DNA of 64,000 nt from Clostridium aciditolerans (lineage in GTDB: Bacteria; Bacillota; Clostridia; Clostridiales; Clostridiaceae): positions 1 through 64,000 of the forward strand of contig NZ_JAEEGB010000002.1 of the NCBI RefSeq assembly GCF_016316925.1, read 5' to 3'. Both the position numbers and the translations under genes were made by a program. Every line of letters begins with the position of its first letter. Within the stretch, counting starts at the first letter, position 1. The notes beneath the pieces are model-generated. The model searched no databases, was not told the DNA's origin, and was given only the letters and a program-made list of their open reading frames with translations. Positions 52,977 through 62,256 of the stretch are shown piece after piece.

Positions 52977-53525
52977 TTATTCGTCTTTTAAATAATCTCC
53001 TCTTTTAATAAGATTAATAGTAGGTTTTATAGCTGGTTCATTAATTTTAATGGCACGTCCTTTTAGTGAACCTTCTGGCTGTCCCTCACCTAGTATTTTC
53101 CATACTGTATTGTGATCTTCTACAATCTGAGAAAAATCGCAATTCTTCCATCTTGTTATAATTTCTATAAAGTTAGTTTTTTCAGGTCCTTCTGGTAAGG
53201 TTTGAATTAGCTTATAAGTAGCATTTAATTCATCTTGAGTCATAGCTTTTACTCCATCTTTTGCATTATCTTCTGCAACCACCAGACCATTAGCCATCAG
53301 ATGTATGCTTGCTGCTACTTCGAGCCTAGTATTATTTTTTGTACTAACATCGTTTTCCTTTATTGTAGAGTTAGTTTTCACTTCATTCTTAGTCTCATTC
53401 TTAATCTCTATATGTGATGCTGAGTTAGTATCTGGCCTTAGCGTAATCATATATGAACCTATCCCAATTATCGAAATTGATATCATACCTAAGACAATGA
53501 TTATATTTCTGACATTTTTTTTCAT
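52977..53525 (-). CDS. Membrane-anchored protein of unknown function
   Basis: A 182-residue protein with one N-terminal hydrophobic helix (IIIVLGMISISIIGIGSYMITL, about 8-29), a lysine/asparagine/threonine-rich linker (about 35-65) and a soluble domain (AASIHLMANGLVVAEDNAKDGVKAMTQDELNATYKLIQTLP). I do not recognise a catalytic motif; a small DUF family of secreted Firmicute proteins with HxMAN-VVAED is my only recollection and is not certain. Ribosome site AAGGAG precedes the ATG. Monocistronic. Confidence 0.65.
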   Translation of the reverse strand: MKKNVRNIIIVLGMISISIIGIGSYMITLRPDTNSASHIEIKNETKNEVKTNSTIKENDVSTKNNTRLEVAASIHLMANGLVVAEDNAKDGVKAMTQDELNATYKLIQTLPEGPEKTNFIEIITRWKNCDFSQIVEDHNTVWKILGEGQPEGSLKGRAIKINEPAIKPTINLIKRGDYLKDE

Positions 53526-53841
53526 AATAAAATCTCCTTATAAAATTCGTCTTTTACAATTATATCATCATATACATAAATTTTCCACAAGATACTTAGT
53601 TCATACTTTTATTTGAATGTATAGAGCAGGAGAGAAAGCAGCATGAAGAAGTATATACATGAGTATAAAAATGCAATAATATTTAGTGCTATCATTTACT
53701 TATAGTATTTTATGCTAAATATAAGACATGATTTTTAATAGTATGTATAGCTTTAATTATATATACTATATTGAGGATAAATGTTAAAATCATTTATGAT
53801 ACAATTATGATTACTTAAATTAAATATTTGGAGGATATGCT
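53526..53841. other. Spacer with a truncated small ORF
   Basis: Between divergent genes. At 53643-53705 a GGAGAG site and ATG start a 20-residue peptide (MKKYIHEYKNAIIFSAIIYL) that looks like the beginning of a membrane protein and then stops; probably a truncated gene. The rest is AT-rich without recognisable features. Confidence 0.4.
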
Positions 53842-54288
53842 ATGAACCCTATTTTAAAGAAATTAGGTTTGACAACACAAAACCCAGTTTTAGTTTTAAA
53901 TGCACCAGAGGAGTATAAAGATATTTTAGCTGAAATTACATCAGACATTCATACAACTATAAGCGGCAAGTATAAATTTATACAAGTATTTGAAATAGAT
54001 TTATGCAAGGCCAAAAGTATAGCAAATAATCTAATTGAGGTATTAGAAAATGATGGGCATTTATGGCTTTGCTACCCAAAAGGAACTTCTAAAAGGTATA
54101 AATCAGATATAAATAGAACAAAAGCATGGGAAGTTTTTTCGCCTTACGAATTTGAACCTGTATCTCAAGTATCAATTGATGATAATTGGTCAGCGATGAG
54201 ATTTAGACATGTAGATAACATAAAAACTATGAAAAGAAAAACAGCAGCTACAGAGAAAGGTAAAAATAGGGTAGAAGGCAACAAATAA
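53842..54288 (+). CDS. Conserved small protein of unknown function (DUF3052-like)
   Basis: A 148-residue cytoplasmic protein: NPILKKLGLTTQNPVLVLNAPEEYKDIL at the N-terminus, then DGHLWLCYPKGTSKRYKSDINRTKAWEVFSPYEFEPVSQVSIDDNWSAMRFRHV. The LWLCYPKGTSKxY-DINRT block is a strongly conserved pattern that I associate with small DUF3052-like proteins, without a known reaction. The C-terminal tail is lysine-rich. Ribosome site GGAGGAT before the ATG. It ends before a dyad shared with the convergent operon. Confidence 0.7.
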   Translation: MNPILKKLGLTTQNPVLVLNAPEEYKDILAEITSDIHTTISGKYKFIQVFEIDLCKAKSIANNLIEVLENDGHLWLCYPKGTSKRYKSDINRTKAWEVFSPYEFEPVSQVSIDDNWSAMRFRHVDNIKTMKRKTAATEKGKNRVEGNK

Positions 54289-54343
54289 AAGGATGGACTT
54301 TCTATAATTTATTAATAAATAAAAATATATTTGGGAATAAAAG

Positions 54344-54385
54344 TTAGATGCAAGATGTTTTGAATTATAAGTATCTTGCACCTAA
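54344..54385. terminator. Convergent hairpin
   Basis: TTAGATGCAAGAT pairs with ATCTTGCACCTAA (one mismatch, 16-nt loop) between the convergent genes at 54288 and 54410. Confidence 0.5.
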
Positions 54386-54409
54386 TAAAATATTCGATTG
54401 TTCTTATAC

Positions 54410-55240
54410 TTATTTTGTTATTGATTTAAATGACGATGTTTGCTCTTTAATACCTCTTTCAGCAGCAAATCTTTCAATACTAGATGCACCAAAGAATCCA
54501 TCTATTCCTTTTGTTCTTTCAATCACATATGCAGCATCTTCTGGTTCTGCAATAGGTCCTCCGTGGCAGATTACCATAATATCTGGATTAACTTCTTTAC
54601 CAGCTTTAATAATAGCTTCAATCTTCTTCACACAATCATCTAATGTAAGAGCTGTTTTTGCTCCAATTGTACCTTTTGTAGTCAAGCCCATATGTGCTAC
54701 TAGGATATCTGCTCCAGCCGCTGCCATTGCTTTTGCTTGTTCTGGATCAAATACATAAGGAGTTGTAAGCATGTCCAATTCATGCGCTTTTCTAATCATT
54801 TCTACCTCTAAGTCATATCCCATGCCTGTTTCTTCTAAATTTTGTCTGAATACACCATCAATCAAACCTACTGTCGGAAAGTTTTGAACTCCATTAAATC
54901 CTAGTTCTTTTAGCTGTTTTAAATATACATCCATAACTCTAAAAGGATCAGTTCCACATACACCAGCTAGTACTGGAGTGTGTTTTACAACAGGCAGTAC
55001 TTCAGAACCCATTTCAACTACAATTTGATTTGCATCTCCATAAGATAACAATCCAGCTAACGAACCACGGCCTGCCATTCTATATCTTCCGGAATTATAG
55101 ATGATAAGCATATCAGCTCCACCAGCTTCACTACTTTTAGCGGTAATACCTGTACCAGCACCTACGCCTAATAGTATCTTTCCATTTTTAACTTCTTCCT
55201 TGAATTTCTCTATGATTTCTTTTCTTGTCATTGTATTCAT
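54410..55240 (-). CDS. Phosphoenolpyruvate-hydrolase-family TIM-barrel protein (Tm-1 C-domain-like)
   Basis: A 276-residue TIM-barrel protein: [55 protein letters not shown], then [40 protein letters not shown] and [38 protein letters not shown]. It corresponds to the family annotated as phosphoenolpyruvate hydrolase-like, which also forms the C-terminal half of tomato Tm-1. The true reaction is unknown. AGGAGGG six bases before ATG. It is the last gene of a minus-strand operon behind the Tm-1-like ATP-binding protein (70-bp gap). Confidence 0.85.
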   Translation of the reverse strand: MNTMTRKEIIEKFKEEVKNGKILLGVGAGTGITAKSSEAGGADMLIIYNSGRYRMAGRGSLAGLLSYGDANQIVVEMGSEVLPVVKHTPVLAGVCGTDPFRVMDVYLKQLKELGFNGVQNFPTVGLIDGVFRQNLEETGMGYDLEVEMIRKAHELDMLTTPYVFDPEQAKAMAAAGADILVAHMGLTTKGTIGAKTALTLDDCVKKIEAIIKAGKEVNPDIMVICHGGPIAEPEDAAYVIERTKGIDGFFGASSIERFAAERGIKEQTSSFKSITK

Positions 55241-55309
55241 TTATAAACCCTCCTATAAATTTATATTTTTGTTCATAGTTTTTTATTGATTTATAATATA
55301 TCTATGGTC

Positions 55310-56524
55310 TTATTTATTCATTAAATCTATTAATTTTTGTGCTGCTGCTTCAGCAAACTTTACATCATTAATAGCACAATCCATTTCAACTACTTCTACA
55401 ACATTTTTGTTTATACCATTTCTTAAAATGTCAAATAACACTTTATCTTCTTCTACGCCATAGAATGGTTGGCCTTCTACGTCTATTCCCGATACGCCTT
55501 TTAGAGGTAAAAATAAAGCAGTTTTTTCTTTTGCCATATTTAACTTTTCAACAAGCTTTTTACCGATTGCTTCATTTTCCTCAATGTTTGTTCTCATAAG
55601 TGTTACTGTAGGGTTATGTTTATATAAATTGCGGCCTTCAAATTTTCTTGGCACTGTATCATAAGGGCCAAAGTTGCACATATCAAGTGCCCCAACTGAT
55701 ACAACCTGTGGAATATGGTTTCTAGCCGCTGCCTCTAAACGATGTGGCCCTGCATTCAAAACCCCGCCAATAATTTCGTCTGCCCATTCTGTTGTAGTAA
55801 GATCTAGCACACCTTCAATAAAGCCAGCATCAATAAGTGCCTCCATAGATTGTCCACCTATACCTGTTGCATGGAACACAAGTACTTCATACCCTCTAGC
55901 TTCAAGATATTCTCTAGCTGCCGTAACACAGGGAGTTGTTACCCCAAACATAGTCGCAGCAATCAATGGTTTTTTATCCATTACTTTTGTGTTTTCAAAT
56001 TTAACCATACCTGCAATTGCAAATACAGCATTTGAAAAAATCTTTGTTGAAATTGAGTTAAGCCCTGCAACATCTACTACAGAAGGCATCATAATAATAT
56101 CACTTGTGCCTACGTATTGAGAAGTATTTCCAGAGGCAACTGTTGATACCATAACTTTTGGCACACCAATAGGCAGTGTTCTCATAGCTGGTGTTACCAG
56201 TGAAGTCCCGCCACTACCACCAAAGGAGATAATACCATCAAATTTACCTTGCTTATATAATTCAGGCAGTAATTTTTCCATTCCCTTTGATAATACTTCT
56301 GTTGCTAATGCTCTATCTTTTTTAGAAGCTAGAGTTCTTATGTCTGTACCTGCTGCCTCAGCTACTTCACTGTTTGATACGTCTGGTTTAAAGGTTGGAT
56401 CAAACACACCAGTGTGAATGGTGAAAGTATCTAAACCCAAACTTTCAATCAACTCCTTTACATATGAATATTCAGCACCTTTCGTATCGAATGTTCCTGC
56501 AATAGCGATTGTCTTCAATTTCAT
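55310..56524 (-). CDS. Tm-1-like ATP-binding domain protein (UPF0261)
   Basis: A 404-residue protein matching the N-terminal half of tomato Tm-1. It starts LKTIAIAGTFDTKGAEYSYVKELIESLG. It has DGIISFGGSGGTSLVTPAMRTLPIGVPKVMVSTVASGNTSQYVGTSDIIMM, a glycine-rich nucleotide-binding part, and AGPHRLEAAARNHIPQVVSVGALDMCNFGPYDTVPRKFEGRNLYKHNPTVTLMRT. In plants Tm-1 inhibits tobamovirus replication; in bacteria the ancestral role is unknown, probably metabolic. Here the two Tm-1 domains are separate genes side by side. AGGAGG lies close before the ATG. It follows the fusion regulator by 132 bp. Confidence 0.85.
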   Translation of the reverse strand: MKLKTIAIAGTFDTKGAEYSYVKELIESLGLDTFTIHTGVFDPTFKPDVSNSEVAEAAGTDIRTLASKKDRALATEVLSKGMEKLLPELYKQGKFDGIISFGGSGGTSLVTPAMRTLPIGVPKVMVSTVASGNTSQYVGTSDIIMMPSVVDVAGLNSISTKIFSNAVFAIAGMVKFENTKVMDKKPLIAATMFGVTTPCVTAAREYLEARGYEVLVFHATGIGGQSMEALIDAGFIEGVLDLTTTEWADEIIGGVLNAGPHRLEAAARNHIPQVVSVGALDMCNFGPYDTVPRKFEGRNLYKHNPTVTLMRTNIEENEAIGKKLVEKLNMAKEKTALFLPLKGVSGIDVEGQPFYGVEEDKVLFDILRNGINKNVVEVVEMDCAINDVKFAEAAAQKLIDLMNK

Positions 56525-56656
56525 AACCTCCTCAATAAATTTAGTTTACCTAGTTATATAAACAGGATTGGAGAACGTTCTCATAACAAAATCATAAGTT
56601 AATCATACTTTTTTCACTTCTTAATGTAAACGTTGTTATGTACTACGTTTTTGTGT

Positions 56657-57850
56657 TTATGTTATATTTTTAGACCTAAATTGTTTTGGAGAACACCCTT
56701 TATACTTTTTAAACATTTTGCTAAACTGCGCATAATCTTGATAACCAACTAATTCTGCTAAATCCGATAACTGTATATTTTCTTTATTTATGATTTCTAC
56801 TGCTTTATTTATACGAAATTTAACTAGATACTCTGGAAAACTACAACCTACCTCTTTTTTAAAAAGACTACTTAAGTAACCTCTAGATACATGAGCTACC
56901 TTAGCTAAATCTAAAAATGAAATATCATTCATATAATTTTGAGCAACATATTCCTTCACAAATTCAACATAGTTATAGTGTTTTGTAACTCCGTCTAGCA
57001 TCTTAAGCAATAAATCATCTTCATCAAGCTGCGCCGATACTTTAAAGGCTTTTGTTATATTTGTAATAGATTTTTCCGATGGAATCCTCTCAAAAGCTGA
57101 TCCACCTATATATCCCATCAAGGCATCGTTATTGCTATACATATATTGAACATCAATTGGTGTTTTTACAGGACCACCATATATTAATTTAATTGCATCT
57201 GGATTTAATTCATTGCATTTATTAAATATCTTTTCCATCTTCGCCTTTGCAGCTTCAAGTGAAAATACTTTTTTTGCCCCTAATAATCCTCCACCTGTTA
57301 ACCCTAAATGCACGCAAATGGCGTCAGCACCAGCATTAATCATTTGTTCTGCTTGTATTTCGTTAAATACAAAGGCAACTGTAAACATATTTTTAGCATG
57401 GGCAACTCTTATAGCTTCTACTTCAATCAAATAATGACATCCGGCTTCTTCGAGAGCCTCACCAAATTGACTATCTATAAGTCCAACTGTGGGGTAGTTA
57501 TTAATACCTGAAAAGCCCATATCTTTTATTTTATCTATGTAGCTTTCTATATTTTTGGTAGGGTCAGTTGCATTAAATCCAAAAATGATAGGCATGTCTT
57601 TTACTAAGGGTATTATCTCTTTTGAAGCAAAGTCCATTACCATATCATTACTATTGCAAAATGGCAGAAAACCTGCTAACGAACTTCTTCCCATTTGTCG
57701 AAATCTACCGGAATTTAGCACTAAAAGAAAATCAGCCCCACCTTTTTCAGCATACTTTGCTGTCATGCCTGTACCTGTTGCTACACCAATAATATGATTT
57801 CCATTCTTTGTTTGTATTTTTATATCCTCTAATATCTTTTCTCTCTCCAT
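56657..57850 (-). CDS. TIM-barrel (PEP-hydrolase family) fused to AraC DNA-binding domain
   Basis: A 397-residue protein. Residues 1-275 form a complete TIM barrel homologous to the protein at 54410-55240 (shared blocks GVATGTGMTAKYAEKGGADFLLVLNSGRFRQMGRSSLAGFLPF and GINNYPTVGLIDSQFGEALEEAG). Residues about 295-397 are an AraC/XylS domain with two helix-turn-helix units (ISFLDLAKVAHVSRGYLSSLFKKEVGCSFPEYLVKFRINKA and LSDLAELVGYQDYAQFSKMFKKYKGCSPKQFR). The barrel probably senses the substrate of its enzymatic paralogue. I start at the ATG at 57850, nine bases after AAGGGG. First gene of the Tm-1-like operon; likely its activator. Confidence 0.87.
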   Translation of the reverse strand: MEREKILEDIKIQTKNGNHIIGVATGTGMTAKYAEKGGADFLLVLNSGRFRQMGRSSLAGFLPFCNSNDMVMDFASKEIIPLVKDMPIIFGFNATDPTKNIESYIDKIKDMGFSGINNYPTVGLIDSQFGEALEEAGCHYLIEVEAIRVAHAKNMFTVAFVFNEIQAEQMINAGADAICVHLGLTGGGLLGAKKVFSLEAAKAKMEKIFNKCNELNPDAIKLIYGGPVKTPIDVQYMYSNNDALMGYIGGSAFERIPSEKSITNITKAFKVSAQLDEDDLLLKMLDGVTKHYNYVEFVKEYVAQNYMNDISFLDLAKVAHVSRGYLSSLFKKEVGCSFPEYLVKFRINKAVEIINKENIQLSDLAELVGYQDYAQFSKMFKKYKGCSPKQFRSKNIT

Positions 57851-58141
57851 ATTTTTAGACCCCTTATATTGTTTACAATTAATCATTTTCCATAGGAAGA
57901 TAATTACATTATATGAATAGTAGATAATAAAATCAAATAATTACCTAAATTTTTCAACTGTTTATTCTTATTAAGTAAGCTTTGTAAATTAAATTTATAA
58001 TATAATTATTAATTAGCTAAGTCAAAATAGTAGGAAATAATGAAATATCGGCATCTATAATTAACCTTAGAAATAAATTCTTTAGCAGGTATGTATGATA
58101 TAATAGAAAAAAAGATTTAACGATATTAGAGGTGAGATAGG

Positions 58142-58696
58142 TTGGAAAAGAAAAATATATTGGTATTGACTGGCAGTGCGAGAAAAAATGGTAATAGTGA
58201 TAAAATGGCAGATTCTTTTATAAAAGGAGCAGAATCAATTGGACATGAAGTAATAAAATTTGAAACTGCAAGGAAAGAAATTGGCGGCTGCAAAGCCTGT
58301 GAAACATGCTGGAGCAAAGGAAAACCATGCTCTTTCCAAGATGACTTTGATGAACTTGCACCTTTATTAGAAGCAGCAGATGTCATTGTATTTTCTACAC
58401 CATTATATTGGTTTAACTTTTCTGCACAAATCAAAGCAGTCATTGATAAAATGTATGCTTATCTAGGGAAAAGTTGTAAACGACCTCTGAAAATCAAAGA
58501 AAGTCTTCTGATTGTATGCGGGGCTGATGAGGGGACGAACGTATTCGATGGGATAATAACAACATATAGAGAGATTGCTCACTATATGAAGTGGGAAGAC
58601 AGAGGAGTGCTGGCAGTTCCGAAAGTTAGTGAAAAAGGTGCTATTGAAGCGACGGATGCACTTATGAAAGCAGAAGAATTGGGAAAGTCGTTGTAG
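58142..58696 (+). CDS. Flavodoxin-fold NAD(P)H-dependent oxidoreductase (TTG start)
   Basis: A 184-residue FMN-binding reductase. The N-terminal VLTGSARKNGNSDKMADSFIKGAESIGHEVI is the phosphate-binding loop. GCKACETCWSKGKPCSFQDD carries four cysteines as in the iron-sulfur-flavoprotein-like branch. VIVFSTPLYWFNFSAQIKAVIDKMY is the flavin-facing loop. Reduces quinones, nitro compounds or metals by family analogy. The first codon is TTG, preceded by GAGGTGAG at good spacing; no ATG fits the conserved N-terminus. Followed by a hairpin terminator, so separate from the azoreductase. Confidence 0.82.
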   Translation: MEKKNILVLTGSARKNGNSDKMADSFIKGAESIGHEVIKFETARKEIGGCKACETCWSKGKPCSFQDDFDELAPLLEAADVIVFSTPLYWFNFSAQIKAVIDKMYAYLGKSCKRPLKIKESLLIVCGADEGTNVFDGIITTYREIAHYMKWEDRGVLAVPKVSEKGAIEATDALMKAEELGKSL

Positions 58697-58711
58697 AAAA
58701 GCTTTTTGGTT

Positions 58712-58752
58712 AGGGATATGGCTATTTTGTCATATCCTTATTTTATTTTTCA
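58712..58752 (+). terminator. Rho-independent terminator
   Basis: AGGGATATG / CATATCCTT stem, 10-nt loop, followed by ATTTTATTTTTC. Confidence 0.7.
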
Positions 58753-58836
58753 AGGTCTTCTATTTGTATGTATAGAAAAATAATAATCACGAAAAATATT
58801 AGATATTAAATTAAATTTAAAGTGAGGTAAATTACT

Positions 58837-59442
58837 GTGAGTAAAGTATTATATATTAAAGCAAATGTAAAACCAGCAGGAGTATCAAGAACTTTTAAAA
58901 TTTCAGACAAATTTGTTGAACAGTACAGAGAACAAAATCCTAACGATGAAATTATAACTTTAGATCTATACAAAGAGGGTATAGGATTTCTAAAAGGAGA
59001 AGATTTGAATAGCGTTTTTGGACCTAAGACTGATGAGAGTAGAAAGCATCCAATTTTAAAATATGCATATCAATTTGCTGAAGCAGATAAGTATATAATT
59101 GCAGCACCAATGTGGAACTTAAGTATTCCTGCAATACTTAAGGCATACATTGATTATGTATGTGTTACAGGAATCACATTTAAATATACTGCAGAGGGAC
59201 CAGTTGGTCTATGTCAAGGGAAAAAAGCAGTTCATATTGTTACAAGAGGTGGCGGATATTCAGAGGGACCAGCTGCAGCATATGAAATGGGGGATAGATA
59301 TTTAAGAACAATCTTTGGTTTCTTTGGTATAACTGACTTTACTACAATATCAGCAGATAAGCTAGATGTTATTGGTGAAGATGTAGAAGCAATTGTAAAA
59401 AATGCAATTGAAAAGGCTGAAGAAAAAGCGAAAAACTTTTAG
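58837..59442 (+). CDS. FMN-dependent NADH-azoreductase
   Basis: A 201-residue AzoR-family flavoprotein. It starts SKVLYIKANVKPAGVSRTFKISDKFVEQYREQNPNDEII. It has IIAAPMWNLSIPAILKAYIDYVCVTGITFKYTAEGPVGLCQGKKAVHIVTRGGGYSEG, the FMN-binding MWNLSIP and RGGxYSEG loops that define azoreductases. It reduces azo dyes and quinones with NADH in the cytoplasm and is thought to protect against quinone stress. GTG start with GAGGTAAA upstream. Monocistronic with a terminator at 59468. Confidence 0.9.
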   Translation: MSKVLYIKANVKPAGVSRTFKISDKFVEQYREQNPNDEIITLDLYKEGIGFLKGEDLNSVFGPKTDESRKHPILKYAYQFAEADKYIIAAPMWNLSIPAILKAYIDYVCVTGITFKYTAEGPVGLCQGKKAVHIVTRGGGYSEGPAAAYEMGDRYLRTIFGFFGITDFTTISADKLDVIGEDVEAIVKNAIEKAEEKAKNF

Positions 59443-59467
59443 CACTTATCTTAAGATTAAATTATTA

Positions 59468-59508
59468 AAAGAATGGATAGCTAAATCAAAGCTATCCATT
59501 CTTTAATA
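59468..59508. terminator. Hairpin terminator
   Basis: A 14-bp stem (59468-59481 / 59491-59504) and trailing T's after the azoreductase gene; on the other strand it provides the last codons read through from the GH18 fragment. Confidence 0.75.
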
Positions 59509-59512
59509 GTAT

Positions 59513-59880
59513 TTGCGTTTTGGCCCATCATAATTTTAGAAGCAGGCATTTCCGTTAAAGCATATTCAATTAATTGTCTCACAGGACCTATTGGCGATAC
59601 AGCCATTGGTGGGCAACCACTATATCCCCATTCATAAGTCATTAAGGCAACAAAATCTGAAATTTCACCATGAGCTTTATAGTCATGGACTTCATACCAT
59701 GTACCTACTTTAGTAGCACTTGTTTTTGATGCCAGGGCTGTAGACATCAGTAGACCTTCCGAGTACAATCTTGCTTTTGCCTTTCTTAAAAAGTTGTTAT
59801 AGTTTTCTCTTAATTCAGGAGTCAAAAATTTCATATCAAAATTTATACCGATAGGATTTATATTGTTTTTTAATAAAAAA
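59513..59880 (-). pseudogene. Fragment of a LysM-GH18 (YaaH/SleL-like) gene
   Basis: The minus strand encodes about 120 residues closely related to residues 205-325 of the hydrolase at 8768-10051 (shared LRENYN-FLRKAKARL, SEGLLMSTALASKTSATKVGTWYEVHDYKAHGE, and LTEMPASKIMMGQN). The match stops at GQN, after which the frame runs into the azoreductase terminator. Upstream the homology fades around 59880, without LysM repeats or a start. The active-site strand reads INFDMKFLTPE, with Lys in place of the acid glutamate. This is a decayed partial duplicate. Confidence 0.8.
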
Positions 59881-59998
59881 AGAGAGGATTTTAATGATAT
59901 ATGTATAATTAGTATATGTAGTTAAAAATAATCAAGAAAGGTAACATATACAACAATTTTGGAAAATTTATGCAGACCAATGGAGGTTGCAATAGTTT

Positions 59999-61030
59999 AT
60001 GGTTAGTGAATTAGCATACGTGTTTTTTGCTGGATTAGCAGGACTAATGATTTTTTTTATAAGTTTAATATTTAGGGCGTTAAATGGGAAGAAAATGATA
60101 AACGCACCCCTAACAATTTTATTAATAATATCATTGACATCTACTGGTATAGCTGCAGGAGTAAATATGTTGTCACAAAAGAATGATAAAAAAGTAAATG
60201 CTTATAATACAACATCAAATACAGATAAAAAAGATGATTCAAATGTAAAAGACTCCAAAGCTAATGAAACAAATTCAAAAGATTATATTTTGCCTAACAG
60301 TGATAAAGAAAAGATAAGTGAGGAGGAAATTGCGAAATTTAACTTATCAACATTTTCTCTTGCACGAAATGAGATTTTTGCAAGACATGGATATGTTTTT
60401 ACAACACCTGAGGCAAAAAACTATTTTGAAAAAAAAGCATGGTATAAACCAGACCCAAGCTATAATGGAGAGAACCTTAACGAAATTGAAAAATACAATG
60501 TAGAATTAATAAAAAGTCATGAAGAAAAACTCAGTGAAAACAACAGTAGTGGACAAGTAAAAGCTTCGTCAAATAAAAAAGGTAATTTAAAAGGAACTGT
60601 TACATGGCAATATAATAAAGTTATCGGAACTAAACCAGATGTTGGGGCTAAAATTTATTTAATACCAGAGAAATTTAATAAAAGTTCTATGACAGATAAA
60701 GAAGCGAAGCCCTTTGCTATGTTAGGTTCTATATCTGAAGATAAAAAAGGTATATTATTTTTTAAAACAGCAAATGGATATGGTAACTACGAAATCAACG
60801 ATATTCCAGTTGGAAAATACGTAATATTAATAGTTTCTAATAAAACAACTAGAAACATACATGAACCAATAGATGATTATCCTAAAAATCTATTAATGCC
60901 TTTAGTTAATGATTGGAAGGATTTTGAATATTTTAATTTGAATCTCTACAAGTTTACTGTTGGAACAATTGATATAAAAGAAAATGAAACTATAGATGAA
61001 AGCTATGATTTTGGATACACTTACTATTAA
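59999..61030 (+). CDS. YARHG-domain membrane protein
   Basis: A 343-residue protein with two N-terminal hydrophobic helices (about 4-26 and 37-57), a low-complexity Lys/Asp/Asn/Thr linker (about 60-105), and a YARHG domain (about 115-180: LARNEIFARHGYVFTTPEAKNYFEKKAWYKPDPSYNGENLNEIEKYNVELI). A C-terminal region follows that looks like a beta-sandwich (GNLKGTVTWQYNKVIGTKPDVGAKIYLIPE, NGYGNYEINDIPVGKYVILIV). YARHG domains are extracellular in Firmicutes and of unknown role, perhaps cell-wall binding. The C-terminal part resembles carboxypeptidase-regulatory-like folds, an impression only. GGAGG lies 12 bases before the ATG. Confidence 0.78.
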   Translation: MVSELAYVFFAGLAGLMIFFISLIFRALNGKKMINAPLTILLIISLTSTGIAAGVNMLSQKNDKKVNAYNTTSNTDKKDDSNVKDSKANETNSKDYILPNSDKEKISEEEIAKFNLSTFSLARNEIFARHGYVFTTPEAKNYFEKKAWYKPDPSYNGENLNEIEKYNVELIKSHEEKLSENNSSGQVKASSNKKGNLKGTVTWQYNKVIGTKPDVGAKIYLIPEKFNKSSMTDKEAKPFAMLGSISEDKKGILFFKTANGYGNYEINDIPVGKYVILIVSNKTTRNIHEPIDDYPKNLLMPLVNDWKDFEYFNLNLYKFTVGTIDIKENETIDESYDFGYTYY

Positions 61031-61190
61031 GAGAATTTTATATTAAAGCAGTACAACTATAAGATATTTGTTATGTTTAAAGATTGCTATTAGGTAAATC
61101 AAGGTATAATAAAATAGCATTGGTATAAAATACATAATAGAATTTATGTTTTTAGTAATTAAATTTAGCATAATATCGGAGGTTGGCTAA

Positions 61191-62237
61191 ATGAAAAAGA
61201 AGAAAGGTATTTGGGTATTTGTAGTCATAGTCCTGGCTCTTATCATAGGGACTTTCTTCCTTATTAAAAGGTTAACAACAACAAGTTATGGCAAAGTTAA
61301 TATGAAGGTGGCTGTAATGTTGAAGGTCAACAAATACTTTAATCCCAATTCAATTAAGGGAAAACCAATAAATGAAATACGTGAAATTTTGAATAAGGAT
61401 TCTACTATTTGGAGTGCTAAACCTATACCTTTTTCTAATATAAGAAATGTCAATATAGATATATCTTCCACTAAGATACCTGTACGTATATATACGCCTG
61501 AAGGTGGCAGTAATCTTCCTATAATTGTTTATTTACACGGTGGTTTTTGGATTGCAGGGAATCTAGATACGATTGACAATGTATGCAGGAAGCTTTCAAA
61601 AAATACAAAAGCAATAGTAGTATCAGTAGATTACCGCCTTGCACCAGAGAATCCTTTTCCTGCTGGTGTAAATGACGCGTATAATGTGATTCAGTGGGTT
61701 TATAAAAATGCTGAAAGTATTAATGGGGATGCAAAACATATAGCTGTCGCAGGTGATAGTGCAGGTGGAAATATTGCAGCTGCAGTATCCCAGATGGTAC
61801 GGGATAAAAATGGACCTCACATAACTTGTCAGGTATTAGTATACCCATCTACAAACCTATTTGAATTAAATAGTAAGTCTTGGTCTCAGTCGTCCAATGA
61901 CTTTAATATTTCAAGAGAAGATATGGAGAAATATATATCACTGTATATACCGAAGAAAGAAGATAGAAAAAACCCTTATGCATCTCCTTTGCTAGCTAAA
62001 GATTTTAAGGGATTGCCTCATACACTTATAATAATAGCTGAAATTGATCCGCTGCGAGATGAAGGAGAAGCTTATGCTGAAAAGTTAAAACATGCGGGTG
62101 ATGAAGTAGTTGTTGCTATGTATAAAGGTACTACACATGGATTTCTTACAATGGATCGGATTTCAGGGGAGGGCGACAAAGCTTTAAATCAAATTTCTTT
62201 ATATCTCCAGAAAGAATTTCAAAAGGATAAGTTATAA
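61191..62237 (+). CDS. Membrane-anchored alpha/beta hydrolase, HSL-type esterase
   Basis: A 348-residue protein: basic start and one N-terminal helix (GIWVFVVIVLALIIGTFFLI), then an alpha/beta-hydrolase of the hormone-sensitive-lipase family. The oxyanion motif is YLHGGFWIAG. The nucleophile elbow GDSAGGNIAAAV holds the catalytic serine. The acid is in IIAEIDPLRDEGEAYAE and the histidine in THGF. It hydrolyses short-chain esters, probably at the outer membrane face given the anchor. Ribosome site GGAGG before ATG. Monocistronic. Confidence 0.87.
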   Translation: MKKKKGIWVFVVIVLALIIGTFFLIKRLTTTSYGKVNMKVAVMLKVNKYFNPNSIKGKPINEIREILNKDSTIWSAKPIPFSNIRNVNIDISSTKIPVRIYTPEGGSNLPIIVYLHGGFWIAGNLDTIDNVCRKLSKNTKAIVVSVDYRLAPENPFPAGVNDAYNVIQWVYKNAESINGDAKHIAVAGDSAGGNIAAAVSQMVRDKNGPHITCQVLVYPSTNLFELNSKSWSQSSNDFNISREDMEKYISLYIPKKEDRKNPYASPLLAKDFKGLPHTLIIIAEIDPLRDEGEAYAEKLKHAGDEVVVAMYKGTTHGFLTMDRISGEGDKALNQISLYLQKEFQKDKL

Positions 62238-62256
62238 TTTTTAAATTCCCAATTTA

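Noticed and set aside
54348-56120. Plus-strand ORFs opposite the Tm-1-like operon
   Set aside because: Complementary shadows of the two minus-strand genes; composition and lack of starts argue against coding.
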